64,000 nucleotides of DNA from NCBI GenBank assembly GCA_033439255.1, contig CM065879.1, forward strand, positions 1,716,501 to 1,780,500, given 5' to 3'. Within the stretch, counting starts at the first letter, position 1. Every line of letters begins with the position of its first letter. Below are positions 33,187 to 43,020 of this stretch, piece by piece. A program made the position numbers and the translations under genes. Source of the stretch: Hericium rajendrae. Its lineage: Eukaryota; Basidiomycota; Agaricomycetes; Russulales; Hericiaceae. The notes under the pieces are model-generated. The model was not told the DNA's origin, did not search any database, and was given only the letters and a program-made list of their open reading frames with translations.

Positions 33187-33711
33187 GGGATTCTTCGGTG
33201 ATGATCGTCACCCACGTTTTCTGCGCACGATTGATGTCGGCTCGGAATGGTGCATGCATTATGTATGACTATCTGTGTCACTTGCTTGCTTTTTAGCTGT
33301 TGTTGTGTTTTGCTTCTTTGCTGCTATCTTGACTACTGTTGTACCGGCTAGTCTATATAATAGGAGCACTGGCTGCTTGTATAACTGCATCTAATTGGCA
33401 GACTTATTGTAGCGCGTCGGGCCTGTCATCCTAAAGCAGCGTCGCTGTTATGGGTCAGAGGCACCTTGCTTTATCAATGGGCTCTGCGAGATGTTCCATT
33501 CAGGTTATCCGAGGACGGGAAAATACCAGACAGACCTTGTGGTTAATGAAAAATCGGACGGCAGAGCTCCTGCGAGACTCGGCCTTGTACTTTCGCGTGA
33601 GGTACGTGGCGAGCGGGTATCGTACGCGCCGATCAGGCGGCCCGCACACAACTTCAAGATCATGGTCGATAATGCCACGCGCATATCCCTGCCGTCATAG
33701 AGATGCATTAA
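33187..33711. other. Convergent intergenic region
   Basis: 3' untranslated regions of the genes on either side; nothing else seen. Confidence 0.5.
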
Positions 33712-35089
33712 TTACAGCACACCCGACGGACACAGCAGAGCCATACGAACAACAAGGCTCCCCGGGGACATGCGAAGAACAACGGATTCCAGATGTTTGC
33801 ATTGCTTCAGAATCCTGGAGAAGCGATCGTAGGCCAGGTGCATGTAGCGGATGTCGAGAGTTTGCAGCAGCGGCCACGAGCAGAAGAAATCAGGCTTCTT
33901 GTGCCATTTGATCTCGCGCTCGTCGTCTGCCACGATGGTGAGGGTATGCAGTGGCGATTCGCCTGCAACGATGGATATCCAGGACTGCAAACTAGCAAGG
34001 TTGGCGCTCGAGCCAACCCCTTGATGGCGTATGATCAAGGTTTGTAGCTGAATTAGGCCACCGAGGTCAACTGACATATCTTCTGCGTCCTCCTGGAGGT
34101 CGGAAGAAGTCAAACGAACTCGTTCTGCGAAAATGGAGAGAGCGTACCCGTGTCATCGTCCGGAACTCATCGTAGAATATGTTCAGGTATTCGAGATTCG
34201 TCATACCTTGCAGTAAGCGAAGGAGCTCGCCGCTTGAGAACTCATGCCCTCGGCCTAGCTCTAGCCTCTGGAGTTGCGTCAAAGCCAGTGAGGAACAAAC
34301 CGCGTCGAGCAGCTCTATTTCAAATCCCCGCGTTTCCTAGATAGCAGGGTTATCCAGTCAATTCTAAGTGAGTTCAAAGATGCCATTACCTTGATGGATA
34401 GACTCCGAATCGCAGGATTGGAATTGATCCAAGGTCCAATTCGTGTGATGAACACTCGAGATGGGCGGTGAAATGCCACACTTTCGAGCTTTGTCACCTG
34501 CTTGACGATAGCAAAGTGTTTGTCCTCAACATGAAAATTCCAGTGAACGTGCCGGAGCTGAGGACAGAGATCAAGTGCGTCCACAACAAGCTTCAAGAAG
34601 TTAGTGGGAATAGGACCGGCATGGTGGAAGGTCTCCAGGGTGTATGCGCGTAGATTGGGCAAACTTGCCAGACTCTTTGTCCACGATGGCAGTGCTTTAC
34701 CGTCTGCATGAAGGCGCTGTTCGTTGAATCCGGGAAACACTATAATCATGTATAAAGGTCAACGTTGCAGCGAATAACACCAAGAGAGGATACGAGCCCT
34801 GATGGGTAAAGTCCCGAACGTAGATCTTCAGATGAGGCCGTTTATTCAAGGTATCCAAGGCAGACCAATTCTGGGCTGCGTCAGTCCTGCGCAGACGCGT
34901 ATAAGATTATGTTACCCGTTCGAAAGCTGCATGGCAGTTTACGACTATATCTCGGTAGAGATGCGGCGCGGTAATGTCGTGAAGCGACTTGCACACGCGC
35001 ATACATGCCGCTAGCGTGCGAGATTGGTCTTCCACAGCCTCTATGATGTACTCCCACACATCCAAAGGAACGCGATCTGCTTGGAGCAT
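33712..35089 (-). CDS. F-box protein with leucine-rich repeats
   Basis: The N-terminal F-box reads VPLDVWEYIIEAVEDQ, CMRVCKSLHDITAPHLYRDI (from ATG at 35089). Later exons have irregular LRR units: SLASLPNLRAYTLETFHHAG, LDLCPQLRHVHWNF, VTKLESVAFH, MTQLQRLELGRGHEFSSGEL, MTNLEYLNIF and WPLLQTLDIRYMHLAYDRF. This is the common agaricomycete F-box/LRR architecture, expected to recruit substrates to an SCF ubiquitin ligase through Skp1. The last exon stops at 33712. Exon limits between 34070 and 34380 are approximate. Confidence 0.75.
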
Positions 35090-35340
35090 GCTGTGAAGAA
35101 TGGACAAAGGACGAAGGTCAATGCAAGAAAGGAAAAGAACGCCGACCAGGCTCAGGGCTGACCGAGAGCCAGAATGGGAAACGCGGTCAGGTGACTTGCA
35201 CAATAGGGCATGCGTGCGCGTGATTTGCGCGATTGTCCCACGCTGCTAGAGCCCAGCGCTTGGCGAGAACAACAGCAACTTGCAGAACAGCTCGAGTTTT
35301 GAGCAAGCCGTCCTTCTTGCTTTCCTTGTCCCCACCTCCC

Positions 35341-37480
35341 ATGGCCCCACATAACGCGAAATCCTCTTCAACGACGTCGGCGAGCACTCGAGCGAAGCGT
35401 AAATCCACAGGCGATCTCCCTCCAGGCGTAGAACGCGTCGTCAAACAACCTAGGCTTACCCTTGATTCGTTCTTCTCGCCAAAGGTGTCTGTATCTGTGG
35501 GCCCTGGAATCGACGGTGCAGGCGGTGATGCTATAATGAAGACGCAGGACGTCTTTCTGAGTGATGAGCAGCGGAAAGTGCTGAGAATGGTCGTCGAGGA
35601 AGAGAAGAGCGTCTTCTTTACGGGATCAGCCGGTGCGTTCATTTCGCTACAGATTCAGTTCGCCGACGAGATCACTTTTTGCCGCTGTATTGACACTATC
35701 CTGGCTTGAATTGCAGGCACCGGCAAATCACTCCTTCTCAGAGCAATCATCGACGCCCTCCGCAAAAAACATGCGAAGAAAGGCGACTGTATCTCGGTCA
35801 CCGCCAGCACTGGCATGGCCGCCACCAATATTGGAGGTAAGGCCCCTACACTTTGAGTCTAATGATGCTATACTAACGAGGGTTTGAGGCATGACAATAC
35901 ATGCATGGGGCGCGATAGCTCCGACCGTGACAGACATCGACAACTTGATCAAGTGTATTCGGACGGCGAGACCTGCTCTCCAGCGATGGAAAAACACCAA
36001 AGTGCTCGTCATTGATGAAGGTGGTCTTTTCTTCTGCTCATGTATGCGCGTTCTTTTGACTTTATGTCAGTATCGATGGTCGATGGCCATTTGTTTGAGC
36101 GATTGGCCACACTTGCCACAAGATTACGGAAGAAGACAACGAAGCCATTCGGCGGCATCCAAGTAAGCTTCGTCACACGCGTATATTCTCGCTTGCCAGT
36201 CCATATATGATGTTCACAGCTTGTCGTCACTGGCGACTTCTTTCAACTTCCTCCCGTAACGAAAGGCAACGAGGTGCCATTCTTTGCCTTTGAATCGGAA
36301 GCCTGGAAGACTTGCATCGAACATACTGTAGTACTTAACAAAGTATTCCGACAGAAAGACAACAGTCCGTATATCATCGATTTCATTCGTCATGAACATG
36401 CTTCCTGACACGTTTCTCCAGAATTTGTCGACCTGTTGAATGAGTTGCGACATGGCTCACTCTCGGAGTCCACCACAGCTGCATTCCGCGCATTATCGCG
36501 TCCTCTTGATTCATCCGCGTCTTCCTTACCACCAACCGAGCTGTATCCGCTTCGCCACGAAGTCGATCGGTCAAATATCTCCCGCCTGGCAGCAATAAAG
36601 ACGCGAATATTCGCATACACAGCGCGGGACTCCGGGTCGGCTCCGCCCGAACGTCGGAAGACAGTCCTGGCCGGCATGGTCGTGCCCGAGAAGGTCAACC
36701 TTAAAGTCGGCGCGCAGGTCATGCTCGTTCGCAATGTCGACGACCGGCGTGGACTCGTGAACGGCGCAGTCGGTCGCATCCTTGGATTCTACCACGCGCT
36801 GGGCAGTAAAGCGGCCGACGGAGTCGTGAGAGACATAGCAGTTGGTGACGACGGAAAGCCCATATTCTGTGGAGGAGAGTTGGTTCAGACTGCAGCTATT
36901 ACGGAGAAGGAGAACCAGAAGCCTTCGAGTTCTGCGAAACCTGTGAGTACAGGGAAGGCCCCGGAGAAGATCTCAGATGAGAAATATCCCTTGGTCGAGT
37001 TCCTCACGGGCGATGGTAAGGTGACCGTACTAGTTACGCGAGACGAGTTTCGTGTCGAAGACAACGAGGGCAATGTCTTGGCGCGCAGAGTGCAGGTGCG
37101 TTTCTGTTTGAGAGCCGTGCTCCAACGGTGGTTCACGCGCATTTACATAGGTACCTCTTATCCTCGCATGGGCAATCTCGATACATAAGAGCCAAGGCCA
37201 GACGATCCAGCGGCTGAAGATCGACCTTGGGAAAGTATTCGAGAAGGGTACGACATTCGCGCCTCCTATGCGACATCCTGCTCATACTCGATGAATGTTC
37301 CAGGTCAAAGTTATGTAGCCTTATCCCGTGCGGCGTCCATCGAAGGCCTGCAGGTTCTCAGATTTGATCCCAAGAAGGTACGTGACTGCGAGAGATTGAT
37401 CATCCGGATGCTCAACAGATGCCCAGGTTGTAGCTCACCCGAAGGTGATTGAGTGGAGCAAGACATTGGAAAGTCTGTGA
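35341..37480 (+). CDS. PIF1-family 5'-3' DNA helicase
   Basis: Multi-exon. The N-terminus is disordered with [10 protein letters not shown], which resembles a PCNA-binding box. Helicase motifs in order: [30 protein letters not shown] (Walker A, split by an intron at about 35633-35716), [28 protein letters not shown] (Walker B), [54 protein letters not shown], and [16 protein letters not shown]. It ends [10 protein letters not shown]. These are the PIF1/RRM3 signatures, which act in mitochondrial and nuclear DNA maintenance. It is not a Helitron protein: no Rep domain is nearby. The first ATG is 35341; see the finding on the in-frame upstream extension. Confidence 0.9.
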
Positions 37481-38071
37481 AGGCGTAGTAATGACAGGAA
37501 ACGACAGTCATGATTCTAAAGTGATACCTTATCTTCCGACAAGTGACTCGAAGCAGGTAGACCAATTTCTGTCTGGCGCTTTTGATGAAATTGACTTCCG
37601 GTCAGGTTACTGTAGATTGTAGACCATCATTGGTATTATTATTCATTCTATATTGTGCTATCACATTTTGGGTGAATACTTTGAGTACTCTCCTGAAGGT
37701 ATTGTACATTGCAACAATTAGCACGGTGTATCTATATATGGAGAAGATGACGAACAAATATATCGAACGTTCGCGACTCACCGAGAGTTGGCAGGCAGAC
37801 ATAGATCAATTACAGAGCGTCAGCCTCAGACTTGAGGAGAGCAGGAAATGGTAGACCCTTAACCGACTTCTATGTGCCTCCTGGGGACAGCTTACCGCAT
37901 CATGTCTAGAAATCAGCGTTCAGCGTGCAACCAGGTGCAACCAATTTCATGGCATTTCAATCCGCTGGACGCACTACAGAGTAAGTCTAGGTACTAACCA
38001 GTGGTATATGAAAGAAACGAAAAGAAGGCAATCCAACAAGCAGCAGGTATAGTGCTCCACCCCTGGCTGGA
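37481..38071. other. Convergent intergenic region
   Basis: AT-rich; nothing recognised. Confidence 0.5.
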
Positions 38072-40791
38072 TCAAAGCGGATGCTTCATGAATAGCTGAG
38101 TCAAATAATCCAACTGCTCTTCACGGAACGTGTCCTTCGTAACGTTCGAAGCTGAGCCATCCCATAAAGTCAGGAGACCTGCAGAAGCGGGCGTGTATTT
38201 CGGCCAAGGCACGCTAGTTCCGCCGTTGGGATCGAGATGTGCGACGAAGCGAATGAGGTAGTCGGTCATGTCGCCAGGTCCCCAAAAAGAAGGCGTCTCG
38301 CTGCCGTGGCACTGATGATGAAGCGAGTCAATTAAGGAGTAATATAAGTCTATCAAAAAGGAACAGCCTACTGAGCCAAGAACAGGCAGGGACTTGCTGC
38401 GTTTGCTCACTGTCGACCACTCTGCATCAGCAACAGTCCCTTACGAGGAACTCTTCGCTTACAATATGACCAGGTGTCCTGCTTCCCGGATTGTTGTTGC
38501 AAAAAGAACCGTCTAGGAGCTTGGAAAAACAGGTCTCCTTGGAAAGCTGCAAGACGTTTGAACTCTGGTGTGACTGCGTTCGCATCGCCTGTATCTAAAG
38601 GTGATCCATCTGCGACGTCATCTGGATACAAGGTCAGGACCCGGTCAAGTTCAGCTGGAGTTGCATTTGGTAAATAAATTTCCTTGATATAATCGTGCGT
38701 TTGATTGTTCGTCCTGTGGAACATGAGCTGAACGCGCTGCTTGTCAGGGAAAAGCTGGTGCTTACGTGGTGTTGAGGTTGAAGACCGTAAACAAGGTGCC
38801 CTCATCGTCGGTATCTCCTGGAATTAGTGTCAGTGATTTGTCTCTCTCGCTCACTGAAAACTTGCTCAAAAACAAGGACGAACCGTTGATCATCGGTAAT
38901 TGGGCCACGCTGCCTTGCTCCACCAGTCGCTGAGGGTGATCTTTGAGAAACTCACCGTCGACGCGAGGCATCCATGCCAAGTTCAACGACTATGAATCGT
39001 GTGAGTGCTCGACAGACCTGTAAGGTGTGAAAAGTATGCAGTACCTTGTACGATGTGAAAGCTGGTGTGTGGTCCACAGCAGCCTTGAGTTGATCGTACG
39101 GGGTCTGCCTCAAACATTCGAGCGTATCAGAAGCGCAGGAGCATCCAGTTTGCTCAACGAGCGTGTCGTAGTACTGCTGCCCATGCGAGATGTCGCCGAC
39201 GGGAGTGGGTGATCCTGACTCCATAACGCCTGCTCGGAACAGCCCTTGCACGTCGCCGCCATTGGTAAGCATCTGCAGTGCTACGGAGACGGAACCAGCG
39301 CTGATTCCATAGCTGTGATGGCATTAGGAAGGAATCCAATTACGTTTGATTGGGCGTACATCGTCACTTTCTTGGGATCGCCTCCGAACGCCGTGATGTA
39401 CTTCTGAACCCAGCGGAGTGCCTCGCGCTCTACACATGCAAACGATTAGAGACAGTCACGTTTCTATGGCTGGAACACGTACGGTCGTACAAGCCTAGGT
39501 TGCCGACGCCGGCAGCCTTCACCTCTTCGCTGGCCAGAAAGCCAAAAGCTGTACTAGATCAGCAGCGCGCAAGCCACAGAAGCCATCAAGATCTCGTACC
39601 GTTGACACTACGATGGGCAGAATTTTTTCAAAAGACTGTTTCCGGAGCACGCGAAAAGGATACTTACCGATAATTCAGGCTGACATATATGATAGGCTCT
39701 CCAATTGCAATAGATCTCTCGACAATTGGGCGGGCATCCGAACTATTGCAATGACTTGTTCAGTAAGAAGGCCAAGTGGAAACAATATACTCAAGCTTGA
39801 GGCAGTTCAGTTAGACAGAATTAATCTGCGGCTGTAGTAAGGCCTGACAGAATTAATCTGTCACCTTTAGGATTAGCCACATTACGGTTCAAACCGTAAC
39901 ACGATCTCCCACAGTAGTACAGATCAACTCGTAATGAAAGGTCCTGAGCCGCGTAGTCTAGCAAAACAATGTAGAGACCGAGAATTGAACCTAGGACAAT
40001 TCACCGGTTCATCATGAACGTAGACACAACTAACCACTGAGCCAACATGCTGTTGAAGTAAACATAAATCTACATCTAATGAGCCATTATTTCGCGAAAA
40101 TTTCGACTTAGCAACATTTCCGTAGGTCATAACCTGGACGGATACACTCGTAATTACAGCTTTATCCGTAAATATCAAGTGAGTGAATTATATGTGATGA
40201 ACAATAAAGGCATAAATTACAGATACATCTGTCAAGACAGGTATATCTGTAAGAACAGATGTATCTGTCAGTATTAGCTTTGAAAGTTGTGTCCATAGGT
40301 TTTCTTCATTATTATTGTTTGTTGGTTATAATTCACTAACTTGATATTTACAGATGAAGCTGTAATTACGAGTGTATCCGTCCAGGTTATGACCTACGGA
40401 AATGTTGCTAAGTCGAAATTTTCGCGAAATAATGGCTCATTAGATATAGATTTATGTTTACTTCAACAGCACGTTGGCTCAGTGGTTAGTTGTGTCTACG
40501 TTCATGATGAACTGGTGAATTGTCCTAGGTTCGATTCTCGGTCTCTACATTGTTTTGCTAGACTACGCGGCTCAGGACCTTTCATTACGAGTTGATCTGT
40601 ACTACTGTGGGAGATCGTGATACGGTTTGAACCGTAATGTGGCTAATCCTAAAGGTGACAGATTAATTCTGTCAGGCCTTACTACAGCTGCAGATTAATT
40701 CTGTCTGGCCTTACTACAGCCGCAGATTAATTCTGTCTAACTGAATATCTACCAAGCTTACCCAGATGGCCCTCCTATTTCGAAGCCACCT
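38072..40791 (-). CDS. Type-B carboxylesterase copy 2, 3' portion (gene split by insertions)
   Basis: Paralogue of the esterase at 12979-15395, exon by exon. The last exons give CHGSETPSFWGPGDMTDYLI with the catalytic His, and LTQLFMKHPL. Next come QAPRRFFLQQQSGKQDTW, AGVMESGSPTPVGD, the nucleophile elbow YGISAGSVSVALQML, and a micro-exon GFEIGGPSG at about 40763-40791. The intron downstream of that micro-exon holds the 0.94 kb inverted-repeat element, and the upstream intron holds the 12 kb transposon. The remaining exons, with signal peptide, lie at 52844-53462. The coding sequence itself looks undamaged, but splicing across a 12 kb intron is doubtful in such a compact genome. Confidence 0.8.
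39806..40745. mobile_element. Near-palindromic element with tRNA-like arms inside an esterase intron
   Basis: Long inverted repeat: left arm about 39806-40190, right arm about 40327-40745, spacer about 137 bp. The outer ends are TTCAGTTAGACAGAATTAAT and its complement. The right arm has one extra unit of the motif gcagattaattctgtctggc. Each arm holds a tRNA-like block with box A (tggctcagtggttag) and box B (ggttcgattc) at about 40471-40548 (+) and 39970-40048 (-). Flanks show an imperfect duplication, aatatactcaagctt (39784) and aatatctaccaagctt (40744). It could be two head-to-head SINEs or a foldback DNA element. It lies in an intron and encodes nothing. Confidence 0.75.
40471..40548 (+). 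other. tRNA-like (SINE-type) sequence in right arm
   Basis: Has box A tggctcagtggttag and box B ggttcgattc about 50 bp apart, as in tRNA genes. The acceptor stem does not pair and the T stem has a mismatch, so it is not a functional tRNA but a tRNA-derived polymerase III promoter. The mirror copy lies at 39970-40048 on the minus strand. Confidence 0.6.
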
Positions 40792-40799
40792 GAAAGCAT

Positions 40800-40808
40800 A
40801 TATAACAT
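40800..40808. repeat. 9 bp target-site duplication, left copy
   Basis: ATATAACAT directly before the left terminus; the identical 9-mer follows the right terminus at 52795-52803. Confidence 0.9.
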
Positions 40809-41081
40809 CAGGCTCCGTCCCATCCGCCGCCTCAGGGTAAGGGAATTGCTAGTGACCCGAAGGAATAGGAGAAACACGACTTGTGTATTGGTGTGCGAAC
40901 ATGTACCTAAATTAGGATCGAAATTAAAACTCAATGAAACTCCACTCACTCAGCAACAACTCCGAAACCCAAACTGCCCTTACCCTTCAGTGACGGCTGG
41001 CACAAAACATTTACAAACATTCAGCCACCCTCAGCCACCGCGGTCCACAGACGGGTCGGGGAAGGGTCGGGCTGATGTAAT
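40809..41081 (+). repeat. Left terminal inverted repeat (273 bp)
   Basis: Reverse complement of 52522-52794 apart from about two substitutions. It includes small internal repeats (cagccaccctcagccaccg). Open reading through both TIRs is a by-product, not a gene. Confidence 0.95.
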
Positions 41082-41145
41082 CATCCATAGAATTCTCAAT
41101 ATTGATGTGCGGATGCTCTCCGAGTGAGACAACGGAGGAGTGGAA

Positions 41146-42059
41146 ATGTCGTCCACACCATCCCTCCTAAGTGTAGTGGAGCAGCTCCAAGCACTGCAGG
41201 TAAACATGGCTGACTTGTTCTTATTTTTATTTCAGTCAACAGCATGTGAAACGCAACTTGCGCGTGGACAGATAGGCGAGAAGCTCGAGGAAATATTCGC
41301 CGAGCTTTCAGAGCACCCACAGACAACCAAAACATTCTTGCGATGCATACAGCTCAATGTCAGACAGAGCCTTAGCTCATCCATCAAGCAATTAACAGAC
41401 AAGGAGAACGGATGGCATTTTAGTGCACTTCATGCAATTCCTGAGCAACTCACCAACTTTCAGCTCAAAGAGATGTCTGCGAAGATGCAACAGATTGCCC
41501 CAGAATTGTGCGACATGGTCGCGTTCATGCTCGGAAGCACCAGACCAATTGGTGAGTCATAGAGCCTTCTGAATTTGCCTACGCACTTATTTTTACATTG
41601 CGAAATACAGAGGATATCGAGCTTGACGAAGATGAGGCAGAGTACTGGGCATCACAAGAAAACTTCGATGTATTCTCGGGCAAGAACACAGCGAGCAAGT
41701 CACGTCAACATCTAGCACGCACGCGGACCAACGAGAGGCGCATAGCGTGGCGACAGGAACAGATTAATATGGTATGTTTAAAGTCATACGATAACGTACC
41801 CAAAAATTCATGCCCTGTAGAAAACGACTGCAGTGATTAGCATCATAATGCAATCCAACAATCAACAATGCAACGCGTTGCAAAGCATCGTTGGAATATT
41901 CTTACACTCGTGCGACACACCCGAGAAAGTGATCAAGACGCTCGCGCGCATGGGCACATCGATCTCTGTCAATGCAATTCACAATGCTGTCCGATCCCTT
42001 TCAGCGGAGACATCTCGTGCGCTGCAGGAGCTCGGACGCAGCTTGCTGGCAGCTTACGC
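41146..42059 (+). CDS. DUF6589-family protein, 5' part (candidate transposase)
   Basis: From the ATG at 41146 (MSSTPSLLSVVEQLQALQ), with a likely 42 nt intron (gtaaac...tttcag) and others near 41552-41610 and 41772-41819. The segment includes HPQTTKTFLRCIQLNVRQSL, DEAEYWASQENFDVF and NNQQCNALQSIVGIFLHSCD, then ISVNAIHNAVRSLSAETSRA. This is the N-terminal part typical of agaricomycete DUF6589 proteins, which carry a helical region before the core. The frame is interrupted at 42059 by an LTR element and resumes at 47267. Placed between TIRs, it is the best candidate for the transposase; that role is inference. Confidence 0.75.
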
Positions 42060-42882
42060 TGATGTGTGGACCCTGGGAATGGAGGCGGCAGCCAAAACCA
42101 AAACCAACAGAGTACCGGGGGGGGTGCGAGGGGACCAAGTATCTCAAGTGAGGAGTGAGGTGAGGGTAGCTGAGGGTCACTGCAGCAGGAACGATGGAAC
42201 GACTGGTTCGCTAAGGGCGAGTCTGAGGCGATCTGGTGATAAGCGGCTGGGAAGGATGAGGAACGGCTGTAGAATGACAAGGAGAACGACGAGACACACG
42301 GGTCTCCGATATGACGGACTAATCCTAGAGAAAAGGACTGAAAAGCGGCTGATATGACTGAATCTGATGAACGACGCTGCGGGCGGACTGGCCTAAAGAG
42401 GGCGAACTTGTCTAAAGTCCGGGGAACGATGAGAACAACAGTGAGAGAGACTTCTGAGGTCTGAGCTCTGAGGGGGAAAGGTGCACTGGGGGGTTCTATT
42501 CGAAGCTGGGACTCTGTCTACCATGCAAGTAAGAAACTCGCCCTTGGCGGTCTCGGGCGATCTCGGACTCGGCTGCTCTATGGTACATCTATGGTCCGAA
42601 ACCATCAAAAGGTGGCATCCAGGCATCCTGTACAACACAGACCCGGTACCATAATGCCAGCAACCTGATTGGCTCACCAAAACCGCTGAGGACGACCTGG
42701 AGCGAACTTGAGGAAACCTCGGTGAGGCCTGCAGTAGCTGACAACTCCTGAGATGAGGGACATCACTGCTCTGAGCGGGGTTGGTGGGTGAGGAGCTGGA
42801 AGCTGGATGGGAGTGAAGGGGAACTGCATGGGAGATGGTGAGATGAGGTCTGACGTTGCTGAACACAGCTTGAGGCGTATCA
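42060..42882 (-). repeat. LTR (3' LTR in element orientation)
   Basis: Nearly identical direct repeat of 46446-47266; ends TG...CA, preceded inside by a purine-rich tract. Confidence 0.9.
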
Positions 42883-43020
42883 TTCTCCCCCCAACTGAAA
42901 AATAGACTGCCCTCAGTCTAACCAATGAGCCCCATGAGGGATTCGGATGCTAGACACCAAATACGCTTCGAGCAGTGTTCTCACTATAGCTGAGAAGGAG
43001 AGTGGAGGTGGTGACAACGA

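Noticed and set aside
35341-37480. PIF1 helicase as part of a Helitron
   Set aside because: No Rep/HUH domain, no Helitron ends seen, normal multi-exon host-type gene ending soon after the last helicase motif.
40471-40548. A functional tRNA gene
   Set aside because: The acceptor stem does not pair, the T stem has a mismatch and no sensible anticodon arm is formed; it is tRNA-derived only.
40846-41127. Open frame inside the left TIR, mirrored in the right TIR (52431-52757)
   Set aside because: Both are the same TIR sequence read outward to inward; no motif, and it overlaps the termini, so it is a by-product of repeat composition.
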